From assembly GCF_029094545.1 (NCBI RefSeq), contig NZ_CP117835.1:2646001-2710000 (forward strand): DNA of 64,000 nucleotides, in the 5' to 3' direction. Below the pieces are notes generated by a model. The model was not told where the DNA came from. It worked only from the letters and a program-made list of their open reading frames with translations, and ran no database searches. A program made the position numbers and the translations under genes. This DNA is from Alkalihalophilus pseudofirmus. GTDB taxonomy: Bacteria; Bacillota; Bacilli; Bacillales; Bacillaceae_D. Of this stretch, positions 8,694-22,978 are shown in pieces (positions within the stretch are counted from its first letter, which is position 1; every line of letters begins with the position of its first letter).

Positions 8694-8724
8694 AAAAGAG
8701 TATGGATTCCCATACTCTTTTTTT
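8694..8724. terminator. Bidirectional terminator
   Basis: AAAAGAGTATGG and CCATACTCTTTT form a 12-bp stem with a 3-base loop and T runs in both directions. It separates the small membrane-protein genes from the convergent methyltransferase gene and so also ends the pyr operon transcript. Confidence 0.9.
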
Positions 8725-8731
8725 ATATGTA

Positions 8732-9388
8732 TTATTTTTGGGCCACCGTAATCATCGCAAGACCTCCTACCACAGGTTGATGAGTGACCTTTTTTGCTCC
8801 AAGCTTTGTTAATACGCTTGAAAGAGATTGCTCTGAATACCTATGCCGTCTCGTAGATACATTCGACCATTTAACTAAGGTCTCTTTTTCAAACCCTGTC
8901 ATCTGGTTGCGGTCTGCATAAGATGAGGCTCGCTCAGGATTCATTGTTTCACTCGGATTTAACATCACGATCGTACCAGATTTTTTTGTCACTCGCAGCA
9001 TTTCTGTAATGCCTTTTTCTGGCTCTGGCAGCAAAAACATCACACACGTGGATAGCGCACAATCAAATGTCTCGTCTTCAAAAGGCAGATGATAGGCATC
9101 GCCTACGATGAAATCATTTTTCGTATCTGTATTACTCGTTTGAAATAGCTCCTTTGCAGCTGTGATCATTTCTTCGGATAGATCTACTCCGACTATACGA
9201 TCAGCCTCATTCAAACCTCTTGTCAACAGACGGCCTGTGCCGCAGCCAACATCTAGGATCTCTTTAGAACGCCATGTTCCGCTCATTTCTTTTAATTGGT
9301 CATGCACTTTACTCAGCCAATTCGTTCTTGCCATTCCATCAAAAAAAGAAACGAGGGAATCAAACTCTGCACCATCCATTTTTCTCAT
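8732..9388 (-). CDS. Class I SAM-dependent methyltransferase (YrhH-like)
   Basis: 218 aa with a Rossmann-type SAM fold: motif I ILDVGCGTGRLL near residues 40-51, acidic motif II VGVDLSEEM, then GDAYHLPFEDETFDCALST and a post-motif region, as in the methyltransferase-11 family. Substrate unknown. It resembles what I recall of B. subtilis YrhH, which sits near formate dehydrogenase genes, but that is a weak recollection. It starts only 19 bases after the pyrE stop and before the operon terminator, so it is probably the last gene of the pyr transcript. Confidence 0.8.
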   Translation of the reverse strand: MRKMDGAEFDSLVSFFDGMARTNWLSKVHDQLKEMSGTWRSKEILDVGCGTGRLLTRGLNEADRIVGVDLSEEMITAAKELFQTSNTDTKNDFIVGDAYHLPFEDETFDCALSTCVMFLLPEPEKGITEMLRVTKKSGTIVMLNPSETMNPERASSYADRNQMTGFEKETLVKWSNVSTRRHRYSEQSLSSVLTKLGAKKVTHQPVVGGLAMITVAQK

Positions 9389-9407
9389 CCGTCTTCACCC
9401 TTTTTTA

Positions 9408-10030
9408 TTAAGTCCACTTAACAGAAGAAGGGTCATTGCTCCAGGCAAGCAGCTTTTTTTCTTCTTCTCCACTAATTGTACCACGGCCTTTGGCAACATC
9501 AAGCAGAGTTGAAAAAGTTGTTAAAACAGAAGTTTCTAGGTCCGCCTCATTAAAGTTCGTCTTCGCATCAGCTAATTCATAAGTAAAGATTGCTGCCACA
9601 CCTAATACGTTCGCGCCAGCTTCTCTTAGCGCTTCTGCTGCTTTTATAGCACTTCCTCCAGTTGAAATTAAGTCTTCAATAATGACCACTTTCTGGCCAG
9701 ACGAAAGTTTCCCTTCAATTTGATTTTGTTTTCCATGCCCTTTTGCACTCCCGCGTACATACACCATCGGCAGCTCAAGCAGTTCGCTTACCCATGCCGC
9801 ATGTGGAATACCAGCAGTAGCCGTTCCAGCAATCACATCTACATCTGGAAACTTTTCTTTGATTAATGTTTCAAATTCACCTGCGATCATGCGACGGACG
9901 TTTGGATAAGATAGAGTCATACGGTTATCACAGTAGATAGGCGATTTTATACCTGAGCTCCATGTAAAAGGTTCATTTGGCGAAAGGGTAACCGCTTCAA
10001 TATCAAGTAAGGATGCTGCAATTTGTTTGT

Positions 10031-10034
<4 letters not shown>
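9408..10034 (-). CDS. pyrE: Orotate phosphoribosyltransferase
   Basis: 208-aa enzyme joining orotate and PRPP to give orotidine 5'-monophosphate. The PRPP-binding signature is [14 protein letters not shown], and the conserved [17 protein letters not shown] lysine-rich loop is present. The start at 10034 overlaps the pyrF stop by 4 bases (ATGA), with GGAGGAAGG upstream, pointing to translational coupling. It is the last classical gene of the pyr operon. Confidence 0.95.
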
Positions 10035-12464
<2,430 letters not shown>

Positions 12465-15400
12465 GCTTGACTCCCCCTTTTGGTGCTTGCATATGAGGCA
12501 TGGATTCTGAAGTAAATGTGATAGATTCCAACACACTAAGAAGTGCATCTGCTGTATCAATTGATGTTAAGCAAACGACCCCATTTTCTACCGCTTCACG
12601 TCGGATTCTGAATCCGTCACGTGCTGGCTGTTTACCGCGAGTTAAGGTGTTGATGACAAACTGCGCTTCACCTTGTCTAATTACATCGAGTAAGTGCGGT
12701 TTTTCTTCACCGATTTTGTTCACAGTTGTTACAGGGATGCCAAGCTCTTTGATAAATTTAGCAGTACCAGCTGTAGCAAGAATGTTGTAGCCGATTTTAT
12801 TAAAGCGTTCTACTAAACTAAGCGCTTCTTCTTTGTCTTTATCAGCAATTGTAAACAGTACAGAACCGTGAGTTGGTATTTTCATTCCAGAAGCAATTAA
12901 CCCTTTGTATAATGCTTTTTCTAAAGTCACATCACGACCCATTACTTCACCAGTCGATTTCATTTCAGGTCCTAGCGTGATATCTACTCGGCGCAGCTTA
13001 GCAAATGAGAACACAGGTACTTTGACAGAAACAACAACAGATTCAGGATGGTAACCTGTTTGATATCCTAGTTCCGGCAAGGTTTGACCGAGCATCACTT
13101 TGGTTGCTAGATTAGCCATCGAAACGCCCGTGATTTTACTTAAAAATGGAACGGTACGACTTGATCTTGGGTTTACTTCTAGTACATACACTTCATCTTG
13201 ATGCCATACATATTGAATATTTAACAGCCCTACAATGTTTAACCCGCGAGCAATAGCAATCGTACGGTCAATAATTTTCTGTTTAAGGTGATCAGGCACC
13301 GTTTGAGGCGGATAGACTGCGATTGAGTCCCCTGAGTGCACCCCTGCACGTTCGATGTGTTCCATCATTCCCGGAATATACACATTCTCTCCATCAGAAA
13401 TGGCATCTACTTCTAGCTCTTTTCCTGTTAGATAGCGGTCGATTAAGACTGGGTGTTTTGGATTAATTTTCACTGCGTGCGTCATATAGTGCAACAGTTC
13501 TTCTTCTTTATACACAATTTCCATCGCGCGGCCGCCGAGTACATATGATGGTCTGACTAGCACTGGGTAGCCGATATTTGCAGCAATTTTCACTGCTTGT
13601 TCAACGGATGTTGCTGTTTTCCCTAATGGCTGCGGAATATCTAGTGCCATTAATGTTTGTTCGAATTTATCGCGATCCTCTGCACGGTCCATATCTTCTA
13701 GAGATGTTCCAATGATTTTTACTCCGCGCGCAGCTAATTGATCCGCTAGATTAATCGCCGTCTGTCCTCCGAATTGAACAATCACACCTTCTGGCTTTTC
13801 ATGATTAACTACATGCATTACATCCTCTACCGTCAAAGGCTCAAAGTACAGCTTGTCGGATGTACTAAAATCAGTCGATACGGTTTCAGGATTATTATTC
13901 ATAATGATTGCTTCATACCCTGCTTCTTTAATCGCCCATACCGTATGAACCGTTGCATAATCAAATTCAATCCCTTGACCAATGCGGATCGGGCCTGATC
14001 CTAATACAAGAATGCTCTTTTTAGTTGTACGAACAGATTCCATTTCCTCTTCATACGTCCCGTAGTAATAAGGGGTGCGAGATTCAAATTCTGCTGAACA
14101 TGTATCGACCATTTTATAAACTGGGGTAATTCCCTCTTCCATCCGAGTTTCATAGACTGCATTTTCTGTGAGATCCCAAAGCTTTGCTACTTGAGAATCA
14201 CAGAACCCTCGTTCTTTAGCTTCCTTCAACACATCAAGGTCTCCATTATGCTCACCCAGCTTGTTTTCTAAAGCTACAATTCGATTGAGTTTTTGTAAAA
14301 AGAAGCGATCAATATCTGTCAGTTCATGCAGCTCTTCTACTTTAACTTCTCTTCTTAGTAATTCAGTGAGGGCAAAGATTCGTTGATCATCCGGCTTCGT
14401 AACTTTCTCTTTTAATTCATTTGTTTCTAAATTTGTTACGTCTGCATCAAACAAATGATCATACCCTGCTTCAAGAGAGCGAACTGCTTTTAATAAAGAT
14501 TCTTCTAGGTTGCGTCCGATCGCCATGACTTCCCCTGTTGCCTTCATTTGCGTTCCTAACCTGCGATTAGCCGCTTCAAATTTATCAAAAGGCCAGCGAG
14601 GAATTTTAGATACTACATAATCTAGGGCAGGCTCAAAGCTGGCATACGTTGTTTTTGTAACCGGGTTTTGAATTTCATCAAGTGCATACCCTACAGCAAT
14701 CTTGGCAGCCATTTTTGCAATCGGATACCCTGTTGCTTTACTTGCAAGTGCAGAAGAACGGCTGACCCTCGGGTTCACTTCGATAATATAGTACTGATCG
14801 CTATCTGCATCTAGCGCAAACTGAACGTTGCATCCTCCTTCAATCCCTAATGCACGAATGATTTTTAAAGATGAATTACGGAGCATTTGATAATCACGAT
14901 CCGTTAGTGTTTGGCTTGGTGCAAATACGATTGAATCTCCTGTATGCACTCCGACTGGATCAAAGTTTTCCATGTTACATACAACGATTGCTTGATCTGA
15001 TGCATCTCGCATAACTTCATACTCTACTTCTTTAAACCCAGCAATGCTTTTTTCTACTAAACATTGCGTTACAGGGCTGTATTTAAGGCCGCTAGATACG
15101 ATCTCGATTAATTCGTCATCATTATGAACAATACCGCCGCCTGTTCCACCTAGTGTATATGCAGGACGAACGATGATCGGATAGCCGATTTTCCGGACAA
15201 ATACTTGCGCTTCTTCAACTGTATGAACAATTTCACTCTCAGGCACTGGTTCATTTAATTCATTCATTAATGCACGAAACTGCTCTCTATCTTCAGCTTG
15301 TTTAATTGCTTTTAAATCCGTACCGAGTAATTCAATATTATAGGCATCTAATATTCCTGATTCATCAAGCTCCATTGCCATATTAAGACCAGTTTGTCCT

Positions 15401-15737
15401 CCTAAAGTGGCTACAATTCCACAAGGACGCTCTTGGCGGATAATTCGGCTGACGAATTCAAGTGTAATCGGCTCAATATACACACGATCAGCCATTGTTG
15501 TATCTGTCATGATTGTGGCAGGATTTGAATTGATTAAAATGACTTCATACCCTTCTTCTTTTAACGCTTGGCAAGCTTGAGTTCCTGCATAATCAAATTC
15601 CGCTGCTTGACCAATGACAATGGGACCTGACCCTATGACTAAGATTTTTTGAATGTCCGTACGTTTACCCATTATTAAAAACTCCTCTCGGCATTTCCAT
15701 TGTATTGTGATTGTCTATCGATGCATTAAGTGCTTAT

Positions 15738-16832
15738 TTAGATTGCTTGAACTTCTTTTGACTTTTTCTCTTCCGCTATCATGTGTAAAAATGCATCAAA
15801 TAGATAACTTGCATCTTCAGGACCTGGTGATGCTTCTGGATGATATTGAACACTAAAAGCTGGATAATCGAGATGCTTCAATCCTTCTACTGTTCCATCA
15901 TTTACAGCCTCATGTGTCATTTCAAGTCTTGTGTTTACTAGACTCTCTTTATCAACCGTATAGCCATGGTTTTGAGCAGTGATATCGATTTTGCCAGTGG
16001 CAATTTCTCTTACTGGGTGGTTAGAGCCACGGTGGCCAAAGCGTAATTTACTTGTTGTTGCTCCTGAAGCAAGTGCTAAAAGCTGATGTCCTAGACAAAT
16101 TCCAAAGATCGGCACCTTCCCTAAAAGTTCTTGAATCATCGTGATTGCTTGAGGTACATCTTCTGGATTACCTGGGCCATTGCTTAGTAAAATCCCATCC
16201 GGTCTAAGTCTGAGAATTTCTTCTGCACTCGTGTCATATGGCACAACAACCACATCACAATGTCGCTCGATCAATGACTGTAAAATGCCATGCTTCATAC
16301 CGAAGTCGACCAACACAATTCGTTCTTCTTTGCCTGGTGCATGGTAGGCATCTCTTACAGAAACCGTTTCAACTTGATCGTGCTGCCATCCAGTGTTTGA
16401 AAGCTCTTGTACGATTTCGTCACGATCTACATCCATTGAGCAAATGCGCCCTCTTAATGTGCCATGCTCACGAATTAATCGAGTAAGCTTCCGTGTGTCG
16501 ATTCCTTCTAATCCTGGGATTCCTCTTGCCTGAAGAAATGTATGAAGTGATTCTTCATTCTTCCAATGGCTAGGCTCGCGTTCTACTTCTCTCACAATCA
16601 AACCATGAATGGCAGGTGTAATTGATTCAAAATCATCACGATTGATTCCGTAGTTTCCAATCAGCGGGTAAGTCAATGTAACAATTTGACCGCAGTAAGA
16701 AGGATCAGATAATATTTCCTGATAACCTGTCATTCCTGTATTAAAGACTACTTCTCCTTTTAGTTCCGTATCTGCTCCAAATCCTCTGCCCACAAAATAC
16801 GTCCCATCCTCTAAAATTAATTGTCTTTTCAT
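15738..16832 (-). CDS. carA: Carbamoyl-phosphate synthase, glutamine amidotransferase subunit (PyrAA)
   Basis: 364-aa small subunit that hydrolyses glutamine to feed ammonia to CarB. It has an N-terminal CPSase small-chain domain and a C-terminal class I GATase domain with nucleophile cysteine in FGICLGHQLL and catalytic His/Glu in QYHPEASPGPED. The start is chosen at 16832, where ATG overlaps the pyrC stop by one base (TAATG). A ribosome site GGAG lies about 11 bases upstream. Confidence 0.95.
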   Translation of the reverse strand: MKRQLILEDGTYFVGRGFGADTELKGEVVFNTGMTGYQEILSDPSYCGQIVTLTYPLIGNYGINRDDFESITPAIHGLIVREVEREPSHWKNEESLHTFLQARGIPGLEGIDTRKLTRLIREHGTLRGRICSMDVDRDEIVQELSNTGWQHDQVETVSVRDAYHAPGKEERIVLVDFGMKHGILQSLIERHCDVVVVPYDTSAEEILRLRPDGILLSNGPGNPEDVPQAITMIQELLGKVPIFGICLGHQLLALASGATTSKLRFGHRGSNHPVREIATGKIDITAQNHGYTVDKESLVNTRLEMTHEAVNDGTVEGLKHLDYPAFSVQYHPEASPGPEDASYLFDAFLHMIAEEKKSKEVQAI

Positions 16833-18112
16833 TACTTTACACGCTCCTTTTCCCATACAAGTTCACCGCCAACAAAAGTCATCATCGGCCACCCTGTTGT
16901 CTTCCAGCCTTTAAAAGGTGTATTTTTACCTTTAGATGCAAAATCATCTGGGTTAATCGTTTCCACCTGCTCTAAGTCAATCACACAAAGGTCTGCCGCA
17001 GCACCTTCTTTTAATCCACCCGCATTCAGCTTAAATGTTTTGGCTGGTGCTACTGTCAGCCAATCAATCAGCTGTTTTAATGTAATTACGTTCTTCTTCA
17101 CTAGATGTGTATTTAGTAAGGTAAATGCAGTTTCAAGACCTACAATGCCAAATGGTGCACGTTCGATTCCTTGTGCTTTCTCTTCAGCTGTATGCGGTGC
17201 ATGATCGGTCGCAATGAAATCGATCGTTCCATCTAGCAGTCCCTCAATTAATGCCTCCTGATCTTCCTTGCTGCGAAGGGGAGGATTCATTTTATAGTTT
17301 GCATCCAGCCCGTCAATGTCGTCTTCACATAGGAGCAAGTGGTGCGGTGTTACTTCTGCTGTTACTCGTATACCAGCGCGTTTGGCATCACGTACCACTC
17401 GGACTGATTCTTTTGTTGAAATATGACACACATGATAATGAACACCTGCAGCTTCGGCGAGCAGCACGTCTCTTGCAATATGTACGGATTCACATACTGA
17501 AGGAATGCCATTCAAGCCATTTTCTTTAGAGAAACGTCCCTCATGTACTGAACCATTTTGAATAAGTGTATTTTCTTCACAGTGAGCAACAATCGCCATA
17601 TCAAGTGCTGCTGCCTTTCTCATCGCTTCTAGCATCATACTAGCTGACTGAATTCCAACACCATCATCAGTGAATGCAAATGCACCTGACTCTTTTAGCT
17701 CTTCGAAATTGGTTAATTCACGGCCAAGCAATCGTGTCGTAATCGCTGCATAAGGCAGTACATTTACACTTGCTGTCTCTTTAATGCGATCATTCATCCA
17801 GTTAAGTTGTTCCTTTGTGTCAGGTGTAGGTCTTGTATTAGGCATTGCACAAATGGTCGTGAATCCACCTCTTGCTGCCGCTTTAGTTCCCGTCTCGATC
17901 GTTTCTTTCTTTTCACCGCCGGGCTCACGGAGATGTACATGCACATCAACAAATCCTGGAGTGATTAACTTTCCTGCCACATCGATGATCTGTTGCTCTG
18001 CATCGTTTGGGATGGTGCTCACTAGTTTTCCATTTTCAAAAGAAACATCTGCTCTTACTAATTCACCAGATTCTGATAAGATGAAGCCATTTTTTAATGT
18101 TGTAATCATCAT
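16832..18112 (-). CDS. pyrC: Dihydroorotase
   Basis: 426-aa zinc amidohydrolase (class I, PyrC of Bacillus type) cyclising carbamoyl aspartate to dihydroorotate. Metal ligands are visible in [10 protein letters not shown] and in [25 protein letters not shown] precedes ATGATG, so the start may be either of two adjacent ATG codons. The gene follows pyrB by 40 bases. Confidence 0.95.
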   Translation of the reverse strand: MMITTLKNGFILSESGELVRADVSFENGKLVSTIPNDAEQQIIDVAGKLITPGFVDVHVHLREPGGEKKETIETGTKAAARGGFTTICAMPNTRPTPDTKEQLNWMNDRIKETASVNVLPYAAITTRLLGRELTNFEELKESGAFAFTDDGVGIQSASMMLEAMRKAAALDMAIVAHCEENTLIQNGSVHEGRFSKENGLNGIPSVCESVHIARDVLLAEAAGVHYHVCHISTKESVRVVRDAKRAGIRVTAEVTPHHLLLCEDDIDGLDANYKMNPPLRSKEDQEALIEGLLDGTIDFIATDHAPHTAEEKAQGIERAPFGIVGLETAFTLLNTHLVKKNVITLKQLIDWLTVAPAKTFKLNAGGLKEGAAADLCVIDLEQVETINPDDFASKGKNTPFKGWKTTGWPMMTFVGGELVWEKERVK

Positions 18113-18125
18113 TCATTCCCCCATT

Positions 18126-19085
<960 letters not shown>

Positions 19086-19103
19086 TTACATCCATTTTTA
19101 TAC

Positions 19104-19132
19104 AAAAAACCCTGAGAGAAGACTCTCAGGGT
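19104..19132 (-). terminator. Attenuator terminator upstream of pyrB
   Basis: On the minus strand ACCCTGAGAG pairs with CTCTCAGGGT (10 bp, 4-base loop), followed by six T residues. It lies in the pyrP-pyrB interval, where Bacillus carries its third pyr attenuator. Confidence 0.8.
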
Positions 19133-19186
19133 ATAGGGAAGCAGGGAGGTCTGTTGGGGCCTCTCCTTCTTGCACTATTCCTTTGA

Positions 19187-19200
19187 AGTCTCTCTGTACT
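19187..19200 (-). promoter_or_regulatory. Degenerate PyrR-binding loop upstream of pyrB
   Basis: AGTACAGAGAGACT (minus strand) matches the PyrR anti-antiterminator consensus ARUCCNGNGAGGYU at all but two positions: the first C of CC and the last G of GAGG are both A. It lies 55 bases upstream of the terminator, as expected for a pyr attenuator, but the mismatches may weaken PyrR binding. Confidence 0.45.
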
Positions 19201-19220
19201 TCTTTAAAGGTGTAGCAACA

Positions 19221-19275
19221 TATTAAGCAGCTAGTTTTTTTATTAAGCAACTTGTTTTTTAAGCTGCCTGTTTTT
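19221..19275 (-). repeat. 20-nt tandem repeat at the pyrP 3' end
   Basis: Units 19221-19240 and 19241-19260 are identical at 18 of 20 positions, and a third partial copy forms the end of the pyrP coding sequence. Each unit, on the minus strand, ends in a version of AAACnnGnnGCTTAA, repeating the last codons and stop of pyrP. Confidence 0.75.
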
Positions 19276-20572
19276 CATCTTCAGCAAATGGATCTTTTTT
19301 GCTGTAGCTTTCTTCTTTATTCGGAAGCACCAGGTGAAGAAGCATTCCGATAATAGTTGCAAGCGCCATGCCTGCTAGTTGAATTTCATCAGTTACTTGA
19401 ATGAATGCTCCGCCGATTCCAATGACTAGAATCACTGATGAGATAATTAAGTTTCGTTTACTGCCAAGGTTAATATTGTTATCGATTAACATTCTAAGAC
19501 CTGATGATGCGATCACACCGAACAAGAGGATCGATACACCACCCATAACAGCAGTCGGAATCGTAGAGATAAGTGCTGAAATTTTTCCGATGAAGGCAAA
19601 CCCGATTGCTAGTGTTGCTGCTCCGCCGATAACAAACACACTAAACACTCTTGTAATCGCTAATACGCCGATGTTTTCACCATACGTCGTATTTGGCGGC
19701 CCCCCGATGAAGGAAGCAATCATTGTTGCCACTCCGTCTCCAAGAATGGATCGGTGCAGGCCTGGTTTCTTAATAAAATTCTTGCCAACGACTTTACTCA
19801 ATACCATTTGATCACCGATATGTTCAGCGATTGTGACAACCGCAATCGGCATCATAATGAAGGCGATCGCCCATGACCATTGCGGTGTGTAGCTCACAAA
19901 TGGGATCAGCATTTCTGGTGCAGCAATCCAAGCTGCCTCTCTAACGGGAGTAAAATCAACCAACCCTTGAGTATAAGCGAATAAGTACCCGCCGATAATT
20001 CCAAACATGATTGGTACAAGACCTAAAAATCCTTTAAAGAACATTGAAACGATAATGGTAATTAACAGTGTTACTAGTGCTGTTGTAAAGTGGGTTGTGC
20101 TGTAAACTTGTTCATCAAGACCTGGTATATACATCGCCATATCAATTGCGACACCTGCTAACCCTAGACCGATTACGATAATAACAGGACCTACTACAAT
20201 CGGTGGCAGGAGTTTCATAATCCAGCCTACTCCGCTCGTTTTGATTAATAAAGCAACTGCTCCGTAAACAAGACCTGCTAAGAAACTTCCAAGCATTGCT
20301 CCTTCTGGTCCGCCTAGCGATGTGGCAGCAAGGATTGGTGCAATGAAGGCGAAGGATGACCCTAGATAAGCTGGCACCTGTCCTTTTGTGATCAGCAAGT
20401 AAGCTAAAGTTCCGAGACCGCTTGATAATAGGGCAACGGATGGAGATAAGCCGACTAAAAATGGGACAAGAATGGTTGCTCCAAACATGGCACATAAATG
20501 TTGAAGACTTAATACGAACCATTTGTCAAAACGGGGTATGTCTCTAATTCCGATTTCTGTTTGTTGTTTCAT
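19259..20572 (-). CDS. pyrP: Uracil permease
   Basis: 437-aa uracil:H+ symporter of the NCS2 (UraA) family with 12-14 hydrophobic segments. The start at 20572 (MKQQTEIGIRDIPRFDKW) has GAGGAGGAATC upstream. Family features include LQHLCAMFGATILVPFLVGL and the substrate-region motif FIGGPPNTTYGENIGVLAITRVFS. It lies second in the pyr operon between two attenuators, so uracil uptake is tuned with synthesis. Confidence 0.95.
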   Translation of the reverse strand: MKQQTEIGIRDIPRFDKWFVLSLQHLCAMFGATILVPFLVGLSPSVALLSSGLGTLAYLLITKGQVPAYLGSSFAFIAPILAATSLGGPEGAMLGSFLAGLVYGAVALLIKTSGVGWIMKLLPPIVVGPVIIVIGLGLAGVAIDMAMYIPGLDEQVYSTTHFTTALVTLLITIIVSMFFKGFLGLVPIMFGIIGGYLFAYTQGLVDFTPVREAAWIAAPEMLIPFVSYTPQWSWAIAFIMMPIAVVTIAEHIGDQMVLSKVVGKNFIKKPGLHRSILGDGVATMIASFIGGPPNTTYGENIGVLAITRVFSVFVIGGAATLAIGFAFIGKISALISTIPTAVMGGVSILLFGVIASSGLRMLIDNNINLGSKRNLIISSVILVIGIGGAFIQVTDEIQLAGMALATIIGMLLHLVLPNKEESYSKKDPFAEDEKQAA

Positions 20573-20599
20573 GATGATTCCTCCTCGTTTTTCCAAACA

Positions 20600-20632
20600 A
20601 AAAACCTCTTTGCGTATGACAAAGAGGTTTCA
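20600..20632 (-). terminator. Attenuator terminator upstream of pyrP
   Basis: On the minus strand AACCTCTTTG pairs with CAAAGAGGTT (10 bp, 7-base loop) and is followed by a T run. It is the terminator of the pyrR-pyrP intergenic attenuator and lies 27 bases before the pyrP start. Confidence 0.88.
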
Positions 20633-20687
20633 CCTAACAAAGTTGACTTAAGCCGTCAGACTCCATGTAAGGATTTACCCTCTTGTC

Positions 20688-20701
20688 AGCCTCGCAGGAC
20701 T
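20688..20701 (-). promoter_or_regulatory. PyrR-binding loop upstream of pyrP
   Basis: AGTCCTGCGAGGCT (minus strand) is a full match to the consensus ARUCCNGNGAGGYU. UMP-bound PyrR would stabilise this hairpin, block the antiterminator and promote termination at 20600-20632. Confidence 0.9.
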
Positions 20702-20764
20702 GGGTTAAAGAGGTATACGTATGAGGTTTTTTGCTGTGTACATTTTATTTTTATGTTCGTTCGT

Positions 20765-21334
<570 letters not shown>

Positions 21335-21351
21335 CTACCGTGATGCCGGCA

Positions 21352-21385
21352 TAAAAAAACCTCCAGCCAAGCAGGCTAGAGGTAA
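21352..21385 (-). terminator. Attenuator terminator upstream of pyrR
   Basis: On the minus strand ACCTCtAGCC pairs with GGCTgGAGGT, followed by seven T residues, 45 bases before the pyrR start. Confidence 0.88.
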
Positions 21386-21451
21386 ACGAACAGCTTTGTG
21401 ATGTGTGATAAGCAGATACACTTATCCCCACAATCATTCCGTTTCCTTCTA

Positions 21452-21465
21452 AGCCTCACGGGACT
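21452..21465 (-). promoter_or_regulatory. PyrR-binding loop in the pyrR leader
   Basis: AGTCCCGTGAGGCT (minus strand) matches ARUCCNGNGAGGYU fully. It lies 27 bases downstream of the operon promoter -10 and upstream of the terminator at 21352-21385. Confidence 0.92.
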
Positions 21466-21492
21466 TTATTAAAGGACTATTTGATTGACTTC

Positions 21493-21521
21493 ATTATCGC
21501 AGAATAAAGCGCAAGTGTCAA
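21493..21521 (-). promoter_or_regulatory. Promoter of the pyr operon
   Basis: On the minus strand TTGACA (21521-21516), a 17-base spacer and GATAAT (21498-21493). The -35 directly abuts the stop codon of the upstream pseudouridine synthase gene, placing the transcript start near 21486. Confidence 0.85.
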
Positions 21522-22436
21522 TTACTTCTTTCGTAAATAATGAAGTAAATGTTCCATATCTTCTGGGATAGGGGCAGAAAACTCTAACTCCTCCCCTGTT
21601 CTCGGATGGGTGAAACCTAACGTTGCCGCATGCAGAGCCTGCCCTTCAATCTCGAGCGTTTTCTTTTTTGGACCGTATTTAGGATCTCCAGCTAAAGGAT
21701 ATCCAATGTACTTCATGTGAACACGAATTTGGTGGGTGCGTCCTGTTTCTAATTCACACTGTACATACGTAAAGTCTTTAAAACATTCGAGTACAGTAAA
21801 GTGAGTCACTGCATCGCGGCTGTTATCTTCTGTTACCGTCATGCTTTGACGATCTTTTTTATCACGACCAATTGGCGCCTCAATCGTTCCATGTTGGTGC
21901 GGGATGACCCCATGCACAATCGCTTTGTAATGTCGTTTGGTTGTTTTTGCTTTTAACTGGCTCACTAATGATTCATGTGCATGATCATTTTTTGCTACCA
22001 TCAGTAATCCTGACGTATCTTTATCAATTCTGTGTACAATTCCCGGCCTAATAACACCGTTGATTCCAGACAAATCTTTACAATGATGCAGCAAGGCATT
22101 TACCAGTGTACCCGTATAGTGGCCTGGAGCTGGGTGTACAACCATACCGCGCGGTTTATTCACCACAATGACATCTGCATCTTCATACACGACATCTAAT
22201 GGAATGTCTTCTGCAATAACGTCTAACTCTTCAGGCTCAGGAATAGATAAAGTGACTTGGTCCTCTACTTGCATTTTATAATTAGATTTAGTGGCCTTTC
22301 CATTAACTTGGACTTGACCGTCTTTGATCCATTGTTGCACTTGAGATCTTGACCACTCACCATTTTGAGCAGTTAGAAATTTATCAATTCGTTCGTTTTT
22401 ATTCTCTTCTAAAATTGTCCATTGAATTTCTTCCAT
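21522..22436 (-). CDS. ylyB: RluD-family 23S rRNA pseudouridine synthase (YlyB)
   Basis: 304-aa enzyme with an N-terminal S4 RNA-binding domain (about residues 12-75) and the RluA/RluD catalytic domain. The active-site aspartate lies in GIVHRIDKDTSGLLMVAK. It isomerises uridines in large-subunit rRNA, probably at RluD-type positions. It abuts the lspA stop exactly, so the two are one transcript. The exact target positions are inferred from family only. Confidence 0.9.
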   Translation of the reverse strand: MEEIQWTILEENKNERIDKFLTAQNGEWSRSQVQQWIKDGQVQVNGKATKSNYKMQVEDQVTLSIPEPEELDVIAEDIPLDVVYEDADVIVVNKPRGMVVHPAPGHYTGTLVNALLHHCKDLSGINGVIRPGIVHRIDKDTSGLLMVAKNDHAHESLVSQLKAKTTKRHYKAIVHGVIPHQHGTIEAPIGRDKKDRQSMTVTEDNSRDAVTHFTVLECFKDFTYVQCELETGRTHQIRVHMKYIGYPLAGDPKYGPKKKTLEIEGQALHAATLGFTHPRTGEELEFSAPIPEDMEHLLHYLRKK

Positions 22437-22898
22437 TTAAGCTGTCTCCTTCTTCCTTCGCTCATCTTGAAACATTTTAATAAATAGTAGTCCGACTCCT
22501 ATACAAAGAGCCGCATCTGCTACGTTAAAGATCGCGAAATTATAACCAAAAATAAATGTATCTACAAAGTCAACAACTTCTCCTCGAAAAACGCGGTCAA
22601 TAAAGTTACCGACAGCCCCGCCTAAAATTAGTGCTAAGGAAGTAGCAAATAAAACATCACCTTTTGCTTCTTTTTCCATGTAATAAATAATTCCAATAAT
22701 CACGATAGTCGTAATAATATAGAAAAACCACATTTGTCCTTGAAGAATACCAAAGGCAGCCCCTTGATTACGGTGAGATGTTATGTATAACACATTCTCA
22801 ATCACTAAAATGGATTCACCAATCTCCATTGAGGTGTCAACAATCCATTTTGTTACTTGGTCAATCAAAATCACGATGAGGGCAATGATATAGTACAT
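22437..22898 (-). CDS. lspA: Lipoprotein signal peptidase II
   Basis: 153-aa membrane aspartyl protease that removes signal peptides from diacylglyceryl-prolipoproteins. Four hydrophobic segments. The conserved motifs include [15 protein letters not shown] and [11 protein letters not shown], which contain the catalytic aspartates. The start is taken at 22898 ([18 protein letters not shown]), with GGAGGAACGAGTTTG upstream. Confidence 0.93.
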   Translation of the reverse strand: MYYIIALIVILIDQVTKWIVDTSMEIGESILVIENVLYITSHRNQGAAFGILQGQMWFFYIITTIVIIGIIYYMEKEAKGDVLFATSLALILGGAVGNFIDRVFRGEVVDFVDTFIFGYNFAIFNVADAALCIGVGLLFIKMFQDERRKKETA

Positions 22899-22952
22899 CA
22901 AACTCGTTCCTCCGCTCTTGTTCACTTGTTTCCATACTTATGCATTGTAGCA

Positions 22953-22978
22953 CAAAAAAGGGGGGATGTCCTCCCCCT
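22953..22978 (-). terminator. Terminator overlapping the ylyA stop
   Basis: On the minus strand GGGGGA pairs with TCCCCC around a 5-base loop, followed by C and six T residues. The 5' edge of the stem includes the first base of the ylyA stop codon (22977-22979). It separates ylyA from lspA. Confidence 0.75.

Noticed and set aside
12500-12790. Open frames of 60-140 codons opposite carB, pyrP, mraY, ftsZ and other genes
   Set aside because: They are antisense to conserved genes, lack ribosome sites and have compositions expected of shadow frames.
19150-19175. GAGAGGCC segment as the PyrR loop before pyrB
   Set aside because: It matches only the GAGG end of the consensus; the sequence at 19187-19200 fits better.
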